Below, piece after piece: positions 1 to 9,496 of a stretch of 64,000 nt of DNA. A program made the translations under genes and the position numbers. The notes under the pieces are model-generated. The model did no database searches. It was not told where the DNA came from and was given only the letters and a program-made list of their open reading frames with translations. Source of the DNA: an uncultured Lachnospiraceae bacterium. GTDB lineage: Bacteria; Bacillota; Clostridia; Lachnospirales; Lachnospiraceae. Position 1 is the stretch's first letter. Each line of letters begins with the position of its first letter. Location of the stretch: contig CAKRIL010000005.1 in assembly GCA_934343915.1 (NCBI GenBank), forward strand, positions 1 to 64,000. The letters are read 5' to 3'.

Positions 1-1
1 C

Positions 2-1243
2 CGCTGTATCATGCTTGCAGCCAGCGAAGGTCTGTGCAGAGATATGGAAGTAAGGGCTACAGGAGCAGGTATCAAGGTCCCTGTCGGCAAGCAGACCTTG
101 GGAAGATTGTTCAATGTGTTAGGTGAGACAATAGATGGCGGTGAATCACTTGATAATAGTGAGCACTGGGTTATTCACAGAGAGCCGCCTACGTTCGAAG
201 AGCAGAGCCCGGTTGTGGAGATGCTTGAGACAGGTATTAAGGTTATCGACCTCTTGGCACCATATGCCAAGGGCGGTAAGATTGGTCTCTTCGGAGGAGC
301 CGGAGTTGGTAAGACGGTTCTTATTCAGGAGCTTATAAGAAATATCGCGACAGAGCACGGCGGATATTCTATTTTTACAGGAGTAGGAGAGCGTTCAAGA
401 GAGGGTAATGACCTGTGGAGCGAGATGAAGGAGTCCGGAGTTCTTGAAAAGACTGCCTTGGTATTCGGTCAGATGAACGAACCGCCTGGAGCTCGTATGA
501 GAGTTGCAGAGACAGGACTTACAATGGCAGAGTACTTCCGTGACGAGGAGCATCAGAACGTGCTTCTCTTCATCGATAACATCTTCCGTTTTGTACAGGC
601 TGGTTCAGAGGTATCAGCACTTCTCGGACGTATGCCTTCAGCCGTTGGTTATCAGCCTACACTTGCTACCGAGGTAGGTGAGCTTCAGGAGAGAATCGCT
701 TCCACAACGAAGGGTTCCGTTACATCCGTCCAGGCTGTATACGTTCCTGCCGACGACCTTACAGACCCGGCACCTGCAACAACATTCGCACATCTCGATG
801 CAACTACGGTTCTTTCACGTAAAATAGTTGAGCAGGGTATTTATCCGGCTGTTGACCCTCTTGAGTCCACATCAAGAATCCTTGAGGCGGACGTAGTTGG
901 TCAGGAGCATTATGAGACTGCGCGTAAGGTACAGGCTATGCTTCAGAAGTACAAGGAGTTACAGGATATCATCGCTATTCTCGGTATGGAGGAGCTCTCC
1001 GACGAGGATAAGATTACAGTATATCGTGCAAGAAAGATTCAGCGTTTCTTATCACAGCCATTCCATGTTGCTGAGAACTTCACCGGTGTTCCGGGTAAGT
1101 ATGTTCCTGTAAAGGAGACAATCAGAGGCTTCAAGGCAATCATCGACGGCGAGATGGACGAGTATCCGGAGGCTGCTTTCTTCAATGTCGGAACAATAGA
1201 TGAAGCTGTTGAGAAGGCAAAGAAACTGATGGAACAGCAGTAA
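2..1243 (+). CDS. atpD: F1 ATP synthase beta subunit, first copy (5' end outside the window)
   Basis: This is the catalytic beta subunit of an F-type ATP synthase, which makes or hydrolyses ATP in the F1 head. The frame is open to the left edge (codons from base 2), so the methionine at base 11 is internal and roughly the first 50 residues are missing. The visible part has the Walker A loop GGAGVGKT at about residues 98-105, the GERSREGNDL loop, the Walker B region LLFIDNIFRF and the C-terminal helical domain, ending in KKLMEQQ. It is followed 15 bases later by atpC. It is a diverged paralogue of the beta subunit at 19079-20473, so this genome carries two F-ATPase gene sets. Confidence 0.97.
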   Translation, partial: RCIMLAASEGLCRDMEVRATGAGIKVPVGKQTLGRLFNVLGETIDGGESLDNSEHWVIHREPPTFEEQSPVVEMLETGIKVIDLLAPYAKGGKIGLFGGAGVGKTVLIQELIRNIATEHGGYSIFTGVGERSREGNDLWSEMKESGVLEKTALVFGQMNEPPGARMRVAETGLTMAEYFRDEEHQNVLLFIDNIFRFVQAGSEVSALLGRMPSAVGYQPTLATEVGELQERIASTTKGSVTSVQAVYVPADDLTDPAPATTFAHLDATTVLSRKIVEQGIYPAVDPLESTSRILEADVVGQEHYETARKVQAMLQKYKELQDIIAILGMEELSDEDKITVYRARKIQRFLSQPFHVAENFTGVPGKYVPVKETIRGFKAIIDGEMDEYPEAAFFNVGTIDEAVEKAKKLMEQQ

Positions 1244-1258
1244 AGGAGGCGGGGTAAG

Positions 1259-1675
1259 ATGAGTTCATTTTATCTTAAAATATTAGCCTCCAACAAGGTG
1301 TTCTTCGCGGGAAAGGCAGACATTCTTGTCGTTCCGGGCTTAGACGGTGAGATAGCGATTATGGCACATCATCAGAACATGGCGATTGCCACCACTATCG
1401 GTGATGTCCGCTTCAAGCCTGAGGGCAGCGACGAGTATGTGGATGCAGTCGTAGGCATTGGCTTCGTGTACATTGCCAACAATCGTGTGACCATGATTGT
1501 CGATACTGCCGAGCGTCCTGAGGACATCGATGAGGTTCGTGCTAAGGCCGCCATGGAGCGTGCACAGGAGCAGCTTCGTCAGAAGCAGAGCATTCAGGAG
1601 TACCATGTGTCACAGGCTTCGCTTGCAAGAGCGGTGTACCGCTATCGCAAGGTGGGGAAGCATGAGATAAACTAA
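1259..1675 (+). CDS. atpC: F1 ATP synthase epsilon subunit, first copy
   Basis: The epsilon subunit couples the F1 central stalk to the c-ring and modulates ATP hydrolysis. The 138-residue protein has the N-terminal beta-sandwich (start MSSFYLKILASNKVFFAGKA, containing VVPGLDGEIAIMAHH) and a C-terminal helical hairpin rich in Arg, Gln and Ala. The ATG at 1259 is preceded by AAAGGAGGCGG. It is the last gene of the first ATPase operon; the next thing downstream is a 228-base palindrome ending in a T run that could terminate transcription. Its sequence differs clearly from the second epsilon at 20493, so the two are not a recent duplication. Confidence 0.93.
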   Translation: MSSFYLKILASNKVFFAGKADILVVPGLDGEIAIMAHHQNMAIATTIGDVRFKPEGSDEYVDAVVGIGFVYIANNRVTMIVDTAERPEDIDEVRAKAAMERAQEQLRQKQSIQEYHVSQASLARAVYRYRKVGKHEIN

Positions 1676-1700
1676 TACAACATAATAAAATTATATAATT

Positions 1701-1928
1701 GCTGCCGTACAAAAGTATGATGGAGCAGAGTTCACGTCATATCTCACAAATCCATCATCTTATTAACGCAAGCTGGACACTGCGATAAGCCTCAGAGATT
1801 GAAATCGTGTTAGCATTATAGCTCCACGATTTCATGAGTCTTATCTCCGCAGCTTGCTAAATCATAAGATGATTGGATTGGTGATATATGACTGGGTACT
1901 TGACCTTACCACGCTTTTGTACGGCAGC
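1701..1928. repeat. Palindromic element family A, full-length hairpin copy
   Basis: The ends 1701-1715 and 1914-1928 are exact inverted copies, and inner blocks also pair (about 1736-1774 with 1850-1895, and 1782-1809 with 1823-1849), leaving a short loop near 1810-1822. The whole 228 bases can fold into one long imperfect hairpin. The right end runs into TTTTT, so the RNA may act as a terminator for atpC. The first 91 bases recur at 8205-8295 with 4 mismatches. No gene is visible inside; no clear target-site duplication is seen. A non-autonomous MITE-like element is the simplest reading. Confidence 0.8.
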
Positions 1929-2035
1929 TTTTTCACAAATTCTCCTAAAATCCTAGAAAATTTGTATATATTGTACAGGCAGTACTTATTTCCCAACAAA
2001 ACAAATAAAAAAGCATGGTGTATTTGCATAAAATA

Positions 2036-2044
2036 TGTTATAAT
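2036..2044 (+). promoter_or_regulatory. Extended -10 promoter of the pectinase gene
   Basis: TGT followed by TATAAT (2039-2044) forms an extended -10 box 43 bases upstream of the pectinase start codon. No good -35 hexamer stands 17 bases upstream, which fits extended -10 promoters and may mean an activator is needed. Inferred from sequence only. Confidence 0.5.
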
Positions 2045-2087
2045 TTTTAACATTAAGTGGCAAAATGCCTAAAAACAAGGAGATTTT

Positions 2088-5000
2088 ATGAAACTATTAT
2101 CATGCAAAAACGGAAAAAAGAAAATGCGAATGATAACAAGACGTTGCGAAGCGTTCGTTTTGGCGCTTTTAATGGCTTTATCGGGTACTTTTTTTATTCC
2201 GGAAAATGTAAGCGCTTCCACAGACGAGCTGACATGGGTGGACGGCTCCACGGTGGAAAAGGCGGAGAAGGGGACGGCGTACTATTTTGATTTGGCGTCA
2301 ACAGAGATGTATGCGACGGCGGGTACCTATGGACTTATGACCGTGGCGACGGGAAGCAAGAATGCGTTACAGTATAAAAATACAACATACGGTCTTGCTG
2401 CCAAGGAGGGAAATAATTTTACAGTGAAGGTTGCCGGAAACAGCTACATTGTTGTGTCGGGAGACAACAACAGCGCGGCAGGGGCGACAATCACGGCAAG
2501 CAGTGAATCGGGACAGTTTGAGAATGATACACTTGCGACTAAGACAAGCAAGCATTGTGACCTTGAAGGCTGTAAGTCGCAGGGAGACAATTCCGTATCA
2601 TTTCTCTATGTCGGAGATGCCGGTGAGGTGACACTCACTCTTAACGGAAGCACGGCATATATATGTGCGATATGTGTAATTCCGGCAGCTGATGACATTA
2701 CTATATCAAAGTACGAGCAGAAGAGCTTTTCACTCAAGGTGGGAACTGCCACAGTCAGTGTGATGGCAGGAGCTTCCGCTTCGGATGATGCTACAGTTAC
2801 GGTTGAGAACGGAGAATGTGAGCTTGCAACCGCTGATACAGCTATTATCTGGGCTGACCTTAACGGTAACGGAAGCGGAACACTCAGTCAGGATATGCTG
2901 ACGGATTTAAGCGACAACATTTCAGCTTCGGTATCGGGAAATGTCATCACGGTAACCTACAAGGACACAACCACGACACCTACAGGCTACAAGCTTATTG
3001 TGAAGGATAACAGTGCATCGGGTGTACCGGTGGCTGATGGAACACCGGCAAGCTATAATTTTAAAGATGGAAGCATTCTTTCTGAACTCTATGTAGGCAG
3101 CTATGTGCTTACGGGTGGAAAGAGCGTAAGCTCATCGGACAAGATAGTGACATTGACGGGTAATAATAAGCTCTACTACAACGGAAGTCACGGAATTGTT
3201 GTGAACGATCAGGATGCGATAAGCATCAAGGTTGCGGGTGATGCGTCAATTTCATTCGTGCTTTGTCAATATAGCAAGGACGGAAGTCAGCTTGCAGTGT
3301 CAGGAGTGCCTGAGAACGGAACAGTGAGTGTGGGCGGTGAAGAGACATTAAGTGCAGATGCGAAGGCTGCCACGGACGGCGATACGGTTACCTTTGAGTA
3401 TTCCGGTGATGCGGCGGAGCTTGTATTTACATACACGGCAGGTGGCTCAGGCTATATTCACTCAATGTCGGTGACAAATAAGGCACAGGCATCCGATGAA
3501 AATACACAGACGGAGATGCCTGAGATTAAGACAGCTTACGGAACAGCGGGCAATATGACTGTTACTGCTGTCGGACAGAGACTCATTATTTCACAGGATG
3601 GCGGAGCACTCAAAACAACGAATGGAGCAGTTGATTCTTCTGTAAGCTATTATGGCTTTGAGAGTACACCGGATTTTAACAGGCTTGAGGCAGATGTCGT
3701 TATAAATTCATGCGGCTCATCGAACTATTGCGGAGTATTTTTCGGTGCATTTGATGAGAAGTATATTGCAACTCTCGCTGTCAGAAACAGCACGGGCTTA
3801 AGAGGAATCTACTCTAAGAGCTCGACTGATATGGCAGGTGCGGGCGGTGTAAATAAATCCGTAGCTGCGGGACAGAAGATTCACTTTACTGCGGAGAAAA
3901 AGAAAGACGGTTTTGTGATTACGGCACTTCCTGAGGATGGGGAAGCTTCAGTGATGACGTATAACTACGGCGATTCAAAGATGCTTTTGTTTAAGGATAA
4001 CGGAAAGGATTCATCCGTATCCCTTGGTTTTATCGTTGCCAATGCTTCAGTCACGGTCACAAATATGAAGTACTATGACAGCAACGGAGAGCTTCTTTAT
4101 GACCAGAATGACTGCTATGAGGCAGTCGGAACGATTCCGGTTGTTGCCGGGGTTAAGGCAGAGGCAGCCGAGTCGAGAGAGAACATTGTGGTTTCATGGA
4201 GCAGCAGTGTGGAGGCTGATGGTGACGGAAGATATGTGGTGCTTGTCTCGAGGGATGCAGGAAGCAGCTGGATGGAAGCTGCGCAGACTACGGATAAGAC
4301 ATACATATATCCGGTTTCCGAAGCCGGAAGTTATTGGTTTAAGGTATGCGGACAGCTTGGTATCGATGGGGAGCGAAATGAAGGCATGGTATCGAATGAG
4401 GTGAGTCTTATTGCAGCGCTCTCGCAGCCTGAGGTTACGGCAGAGGCAGCGAAGGACAGCGTAACCGTTAAATGGAATGCGGTGGAGAATGCACAGCACT
4501 ATGAGCTCTACAGATATTCCTACGATGAAGGAGAAGACGGTGCAGTGCTTCTTGCGGACATCACAGAGACAGAATATACGGATAACGATGTAGAGCTTAA
4601 TATGCCGTATTACTACTATGTTATCGCATACTCTGATGACAACAACAGTAATCCATCGGAGCCTGTATGGACGGTTCCGGCAGCAGAGCGTTACGGCGAG
4701 TATGTCTACGAGGATGAGGCTGCTGAAATAATAATTACAAAGAAGTCTTATGACACTGTATTTTCCGGTAAAGCAGTGCTTGAAGGGGTGGTTCTTTCAA
4801 ACGGCGAAATTACAGCTTATGTAAATGGTAATAAGATTGCGGCAAGCCCTTTGTATGAGGGAGACAGCTTCAGTTTTACACTTCCTGTGGAGGAAGGAAG
4901 AAACGATGTGGAGCTTATATTTACCGATAAGGGCGGAAATAAGACAAGAAAGGCATACAATATTGTCTATCTCACAGCTTATGATATGGTTGTAGATTCA

Positions 5001-8000
5001 CAGTACACGGGAGCAGATGGTGCAGAGGTGGACGGAATACCTACATATTCCACTATATCTGCAGCAGTGGCAGCCGTTCCTGCAGACAATACAGAGCGCA
5101 AGGTGATTCTTGTTCTGGCAGGAAGCTACGAGGAGAGACTTGTAGTTACGTCACCATATATTTCACTTGTAGGTGAGGACAGGGAGGAAACGCTTGTTCA
5201 TTGTTATCCGGGTGCCTTAGGTGCGAATTATGAGGCCGGCGGAGATATGGACAAGAGATGCGCGTCATATATCCAGAGGACGGCAAAGGGCTTCACGGCA
5301 GAGAATATCTCCTTTGCAAACGATTATGTATATTCAACAGCGGACGGAAAGAGCAACAAGTCGGCGGATGCTTTAAGATGTGATGCGGATGCCTCGGAGT
5401 TCGTCAATGTTAAATTCAGCTCCGTTCAGGATACACTCTACATGGGAGCAGGTCATCAGTATTATAGTAAGTGCCGGATTGAAGGACTTATAGACTTTAT
5501 TTATTCAGGTGAAGGGGCAGGATGTCTTTTCGATGATTGTGAGATAGTGTTCGTATATGAGGGCACCAAGAACTCGGGATACGTGTGCGCACCTAAGACG
5601 GCATCGGAGGCGGCTTACGGACTTACATTTAACAACTGTGTGATTACAGCCGAGGAGGGCTGCTCCGGAACAGGTTACCGCCTTGCGAGACCTTGGGGTG
5701 CCAATGCTTATATCACATGGATTAACTGCTACATGGGAAAGGTTATAAATTCAGTAGTTCCTTATGATTCCATGTCGGGAAATGCCTATGCGGCTGCAAG
5801 ATTTTATGAGTACGGAACCTACGGACCGGGTTACGCAATTAACGGCGACAGAAGGCAGATATCTGCAAACGCCGCACAGAATATGCTCACCGATGCGTAC
5901 TTAGGATGGTCACCAAAGACAGCTTTTTCACAGATAGGTGAAGCTTATAAGGGCAATGTGTTCATCGGTAGAGAAGAAAAGTATGCTGTAACAGAATATA
6001 ATTCTGACAGATACCTTTCTACAGAGGGCGATGATACGGGGCTCGGAAAATATGTGCTTGAGGGCTATGCGCAGGCCTATGGTGTGACCGGAGGAGGTCT
6101 TTTAAAGCCTGAGAGCAATAAATACTACAAGGCTTCAACTGCGAAGGAGTTTCTGGATGCACTGACGGCTGTTAAGACATCAGGTGCAAAGGTCGTGATT
6201 GAGATAACGGAGGATATAAATCTTGGCTGCAATGAGATTGATGATTTTGGCAGCTATAGTAAGATTATAAAGGCATACACGGCTCAGCCGCTCACGCATC
6301 CTACACTTATCAAGACAGGCGTGTCAGTGCTTATGTTGGACGGCTTTGCCAATGTGACGATATTCTCATCCAACGGTTCTTCGATAAAACATGCCAACAT
6401 TACAATGAAGAATTCAAACAATATTATCATAAGAAATGTCAAGTTCGATGAACTCTGGGAGTGGGATGAGGAGACAAGCGGTGATTATGACAGAAACGAT
6501 TGGGATTATATGACAATCGACAGCGCATGTAACGGAATCTGGATTGACCACTGTACATTCTATAAGGCTTATGATGGTGTTATTGATGTAAAGAATCCTT
6601 CACCGGAGAATAATGTTACAATATCATGGTGTGAGTTCCTTCCGGGCAGTGAAGACGATATATTCTTTGATGTTATGATGGATGAACTCAGCCAAAATGC
6701 GGAGAATTACCCATATTATCAGCATTTGTTAGATGAAGGAATGACAAAGAGCCAGATAAGGGGCTATGCATACGGACAGAAAAAGACACACCTTTTCGGG
6801 CAGTCCGATGAAGCAGCGAATGCTGCAGGAATAAAGGTAACTCTTGCCAACAATTACTACTACAATTCGATGGACAGAATGCCGAGACTCCGCTACGGAT
6901 ATACACATGTATATAACTGTATAATGGATGCACAGGAGCTTCGTGATACAAGAAAGTCTATCACAAATGAGGATATTGCAAAGAAGATTGTAAGCAATGG
7001 AGCTTCATCAACATGTGGAGCACAGGTTCTGCTGGAAAATTGCAACATTAACGGAATTGAAAATGCTCTTAATTCAGGCAACGGCTCAAGTCCTTCAGGA
7101 TATATCAACGCAGTGAACAGCTTATATTATCTTGACGGAGTTAAGACCGCACTTGAACCAAAATGTAATTCCACGGGAGATACAAGAGTGCTCATAACGG
7201 ATGCGGATGAGTTTATATCGAATCTTCCATATAGTGATTACATTCTGTATCCGGCAGATAAACTCGCAGCTTATGTACAGCCTTATGTCGGAGCGGGAAA
7301 ACTTGACCTTACAGTCCTTCAGTGGGAAAAGACAAGCTACAACGACAGTAAGAAGGATGATAACACGGAGGATACTACTGAGAGTACAATAGAAGATGAA
7401 TCAGAAAGTACAACGGAGAAGGCGACGGAGAGCACAACCGAAGGGGAGACAGAGAGCACAACAGAGAAATCGACGGAGCGTGAAACAGAGAAAGTAACTG
7501 AGAGTACAACAGAGAAATCGACGGAGCGCGAAACAGAGAAAGTAACTGAGAGCTCAACGGAAAGTACAGCCGATGGAGCGAAGGAAAACTTCAGAGGTCA
7601 AGTCGGCAATATTGAACTTACGGACAATTTAAAGAATATCACCGGAGCAGGTACGGTTGAGGAACTTAAGAACTTCATGGTAAACATGCTGCTTAACAGT
7701 GATGAGGCAAAGAAAATATTAAGCGGTATTGACACGGCGGACATGAAGGTAGTGGATATAGTTGTACAGGTTAAGGACGGAAATACATGGAACAGTCTTG
7801 ACGGAGATAAGCTTCCGGAGGGAGGAGTAGACATTGTGATTCCGTATCCGGAAGGCATTGACAAGGATAATTATGATTTTGTAATAGGACATCTTATTAC
7901 AACTAATGTCAACGGAGCCACTCCGGGAACAATGGAGTTCTTTGAACCGGAGAAGACCGCAGACGGACTTAAGATTCACATTACCAGTGCATCACCGTTC

Positions 8001-8177
8001 GTAATTGGCTGGAAGCAGGCTGCGGTTAAGAATATTACTTCACCGGCACAGAGTGCCAGCACAGGCTATATCACAGACGTAATGGTTCCGATACTTATTT
8101 TACTCATTGTTTTAAGTGCGGCTGTTGCGGCATTCGCAATTTTTGACAAGAGAAGGATGCAAAAGAGCGGGAAGTGA
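2088..8177 (+). CDS. Giant surface-anchored pectinase: CE8 pectin methylesterase + PL1 pectate lyase
   Basis: This 2029-residue secreted enzyme should remove methyl groups from pectin and then cleave the exposed polygalacturonate by beta-elimination. A signal peptide with a long basic n-region ends near residue 44 (VSAS). Residues about 45-680 are beta-rich modules I cannot assign, possibly carbohydrate-binding; about 680-865 look like two fibronectin III domains. The CE8 domain spans about 965-1290 with QDTLY, DFIYSG and RLARPWG. The PL1 domain spans about 1345-1700 with WIDHCTF, DGVIDVKN and RMPRLRYGYTHVYN. A Thr/Glu-rich linker (about 1755-1830) is followed by another domain and a C-terminal membrane helix (about 1995-2018) with a basic tail; no LPXTG motif is seen. 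Start supported by AAGGAG seven bases upstream. Confidence 0.95.
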   Translation: MKLLSCKNGKKKMRMITRRCEAFVLALLMALSGTFFIPENVSASTDELTWVDGSTVEKAEKGTAYYFDLASTEMYATAGTYGLMTVATGSKNALQYKNTTYGLAAKEGNNFTVKVAGNSYIVVSGDNNSAAGATITASSESGQFENDTLATKTSKHCDLEGCKSQGDNSVSFLYVGDAGEVTLTLNGSTAYICAICVIPAADDITISKYEQKSFSLKVGTATVSVMAGASASDDATVTVENGECELATADTAIIWADLNGNGSGTLSQDMLTDLSDNISASVSGNVITVTYKDTTTTPTGYKLIVKDNSASGVPVADGTPASYNFKDGSILSELYVGSYVLTGGKSVSSSDKIVTLTGNNKLYYNGSHGIVVNDQDAISIKVAGDASISFVLCQYSKDGSQLAVSGVPENGTVSVGGEETLSADAKAATDGDTVTFEYSGDAAELVFTYTAGGSGYIHSMSVTNKAQASDENTQTEMPEIKTAYGTAGNMTVTAVGQRLIISQDGGALKTTNGAVDSSVSYYGFESTPDFNRLEADVVINSCGSSNYCGVFFGAFDEKYIATLAVRNSTGLRGIYSKSSTDMAGAGGVNKSVAAGQKIHFTAEKKKDGFVITALPEDGEASVMTYNYGDSKMLLFKDNGKDSSVSLGFIVANASVTVTNMKYYDSNGELLYDQNDCYEAVGTIPVVAGVKAEAAESRENIVVSWSSSVEADGDGRYVVLVSRDAGSSWMEAAQTTDKTYIYPVSEAGSYWFKVCGQLGIDGERNEGMVSNEVSLIAALSQPEVTAEAAKDSVTVKWNAVENAQHYELYRYSYDEGEDGAVLLADITETEYTDNDVELNMPYYYYVIAYSDDNNSNPSEPVWTVPAAERYGEYVYEDEAAEIIITKKSYDTVFSGKAVLEGVVLSNGEITAYVNGNKIAASPLYEGDSFSFTLPVEEGRNDVELIFTDKGGNKTRKAYNIVYLTAYDMVVDSQYTGADGAEVDGIPTYSTISAAVAAVPADNTERKVILVLAGSYEERLVVTSPYISLVGEDREETLVHCYPGALGANYEAGGDMDKRCASYIQRTAKGFTAENISFANDYVYSTADGKSNKSADALRCDADASEFVNVKFSSVQDTLYMGAGHQYYSKCRIEGLIDFIYSGEGAGCLFDDCEIVFVYEGTKNSGYVCAPKTASEAAYGLTFNNCVITAEEGCSGTGYRLARPWGANAYITWINCYMGKVINSVVPYDSMSGNAYAAARFYEYGTYGPGYAINGDRRQISANAAQNMLTDAYLGWSPKTAFSQIGEAYKGNVFIGREEKYAVTEYNSDRYLSTEGDDTGLGKYVLEGYAQAYGVTGGGLLKPESNKYYKASTAKEFLDALTAVKTSGAKVVIEITEDINLGCNEIDDFGSYSKIIKAYTAQPLTHPTLIKTGVSVLMLDGFANVTIFSSNGSSIKHANITMKNSNNIIIRNVKFDELWEWDEETSGDYDRNDWDYMTIDSACNGIWIDHCTFYKAYDGVIDVKNPSPENNVTISWCEFLPGSEDDIFFDVMMDELSQNAENYPYYQHLLDEGMTKSQIRGYAYGQKKTHLFGQSDEAANAAGIKVTLANNYYYNSMDRMPRLRYGYTHVYNCIMDAQELRDTRKSITNEDIAKKIVSNGASSTCGAQVLLENCNINGIENALNSGNGSSPSGYINAVNSLYYLDGVKTALEPKCNSTGDTRVLITDADEFISNLPYSDYILYPADKLAAYVQPYVGAGKLDLTVLQWEKTSYNDSKKDDNTEDTTESTIEDESESTTEKATESTTEGETESTTEKSTERETEKVTESTTEKSTERETEKVTESSTESTADGAKENFRGQVGNIELTDNLKNITGAGTVEELKNFMVNMLLNSDEAKKILSGIDTADMKVVDIVVQVKDGNTWNSLDGDKLPEGGVDIVIPYPEGIDKDNYDFVIGHLITTNVNGATPGTMEFFEPEKTADGLKIHITSASPFVIGWKQAAVKNITSPAQSASTGYITDVMVPILILLIVLSAAVAAFAIFDKRRMQKSGK
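7452..7547 (+). repeat. Tandem 48-bp repeat coding the pectinase Thr/Glu linker
   Basis: Two adjacent 48-base units (7452-7499 and 7500-7547) differ at only a few bases and encode the 16-residue unit ESTTEKSTERETEKVT. They sit in the low-complexity linker between the lyase domain and the C-terminal anchor region. Unit number can change by slippage or recombination without breaking the frame, which would alter how far the enzyme reaches from the membrane. Confidence 0.9.
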
Positions 8178-8204
8178 TGAACTTGAGCAGGTAATATTAT
8201 ACGG

Positions 8205-8295
8205 GCTGCCGTAAAAAAGCATGATGGAGCAGAGTTCACGTCATATCTCACAAATCCATCATCTTATTAACGCAAGCCGGACACCGCGATAAGCC
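8205..8295. repeat. Palindromic element family A, left-half copy
   Basis: These 91 bases match 1701-1791 with 4 substitutions and no gaps. The right half of the full element is replaced: from 8296 the sequence is GC-rich and forms a shorter stem of its own (CGCAAGC near 8271 with GCTTGCG near 8320). It lies 28 bases after the pectinase stop codon, so the pectinase gene is bracketed by two copies of the element in the same orientation. Confidence 0.85.
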
Positions 8296-8362
8296 GCGGG
8301 GATGCGCACTGCGGCGGTCGCTTGCGGGAACAGGCTGGAATTAGTATAAAAAAGCTGACTGA

Positions 8363-8403
8363 TAATGAAAAATAGTGAAAAAATAGTGAAAATTTAGTGA
8401 AAA
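8363..8403 (+). promoter_or_regulatory. Phased TAGTGAAAA iterons upstream of fic
   Basis: Three copies of the nonamer TAGTGAAAA or near-identical forms begin at 8373, 8384 and 8395, exactly 11 bases apart, with a weaker copy (TAATGAAAA) at 8363. This is one site per helical turn on one DNA face, the pattern of cooperative protein binding. They lie just upstream of the fic promoter and are best read as an operator; the protein is unknown, though the winged-helix end of the Fic protein is a candidate. Confidence 0.5.
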
Positions 8404-8449
8404 AAACACCTGCGTTCGGGTATAATAATATCTGAAGGCAGGTGTTTTT
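8402..8449 (+). promoter_or_regulatory. fic promoter inside a 12-bp perfect inverted repeat
   Basis: AAAAACACCTGC (8402-8413) and GCAGGTGTTTTT (8438-8449) are exact inverted repeats ending one base before the fic ATG. The loop holds a TATAAT -10 box (8421-8426). The arms could be an operator. In RNA started upstream, the right arm, which holds the weak ribosome site GGCAGG, would be paired and hidden. Confidence 0.55.
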
Positions 8450-9478
8450 ATGATTAAAGTGACATTAACGAATGAGATATTAAAATATATAACAGAAATT
8501 GATAAAAACAGATATAATGTTTCTTCCGTAAAGTTACCGAAAAGTGTTGCCAATAGGCTTCGCAAGAACTCGAAAAAAAAGAGCTCTTATGCTTCAAATA
8601 AAATAGAAGGTAATCCGCTTTCGGAAAAACAGGTTGATGAGGTAATAGAGAGTGATGAAAGGAAACACCTTCTTAAACCTGAGCAGGAGGTAAGAAATTA
8701 TTTTCTTGCCTTAAATTTTTTGGAGGAAAAGGCAAATAAAAAAGAACCGTTCTCAAAAGAATTGATATTGGATGTACAAAAGCTTGTAGAAAAGGGCGCT
8801 TCAAAGGAAAAAATAGGATTAAGGGGACCTATGCCTCCGGGGCTGCTTGACGAACTGGTGGAGTATGTCAATACAACGGACGACCATCCTTTGATAGTGG
8901 CAGCAGTGGTGCACTATCAAATTGTCACAATTCATCCGTTTGAGGACGGCAATGGAAGAACTGCGAGGTTATTGTCGGGGTATATTATGGATGTCAATGG
9001 GTATGGATTTAACGGAATAGGTTCGTTGGAGGAATATTTTGCATACGATATTGATGAATATTACGAGTCAATTCAGATGGGACTGCCGGCATTGTACTAT
9101 TCAGGACGAGAGAATCCGCCGCATCCCGAAATTTGGATAAATTATTTTCTGAGGATGGTGAAGCTGTATTCGGGTAAGGTATGTGATTTGCAGAGAAATT
9201 CCGAAGCCGAAAATATTGAGGGAAGCATGTCATTTCTCAAAGCAAAAGAGAAGGAGTTGTTATTGCATTTAATAAAAAAGCATAAAACTGAATTTACACC
9301 GATAGAAGTAAGCAGGGAAATAGGAGTAACCAATAAGACGGTAATTAACAGATTGGCAGTTTTGGTAAAAAACGGATTGGTTATTCCAATATTGGTCAAT
9401 GAGAGAATAAGGTCATATGAATTGAGTCAATTTACCAAAGCTCATGAAAAGGAAATATTGAAAGAAATCCGGCATTAG
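8450..9478 (+). CDS. Fic-domain protein (AMP-transferase type) with N-terminal inhibitory motif and winged helix
   Basis: Fic enzymes usually transfer AMP from ATP to a protein Ser/Thr/Tyr, and some also remove it. The catalytic signature HPFEDGNGRTAR is complete at about residues 162-173. Residues 49-55, SNKIEGN, match the (S/T)xxxE(G/N) inhibitory motif, here N-terminal to the Fic core (class II), so the enzyme is probably self-inhibited. Residues about 270-335 look like a winged helix-turn-helix (TPIEVSREIGVTNKTVINRL). The 342-residue protein stands alone, with its own iteron-bearing promoter region; no antitoxin gene is adjacent. The ATG at 8450 has only a weak ribosome site. The target protein is unknown. 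Confidence 0.9.
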   Translation: MIKVTLTNEILKYITEIDKNRYNVSSVKLPKSVANRLRKNSKKKSSYASNKIEGNPLSEKQVDEVIESDERKHLLKPEQEVRNYFLALNFLEEKANKKEPFSKELILDVQKLVEKGASKEKIGLRGPMPPGLLDELVEYVNTTDDHPLIVAAVVHYQIVTIHPFEDGNGRTARLLSGYIMDVNGYGFNGIGSLEEYFAYDIDEYYESIQMGLPALYYSGRENPPHPEIWINYFLRMVKLYSGKVCDLQRNSEAENIEGSMSFLKAKEKELLLHLIKKHKTEFTPIEVSREIGVTNKTVINRLAVLVKNGLVIPILVNERIRSYELSQFTKAHEKEILKEIRH

Positions 9479-9496
9479 CGGGTGAATGGTGTCTTC

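Noticed and set aside
1854..2072. Short frames on both strands between atpC and the pectinase
   Set aside because: They lie over the palindromic element and AT-rich promoter region, without ribosome sites or recognisable sequence.
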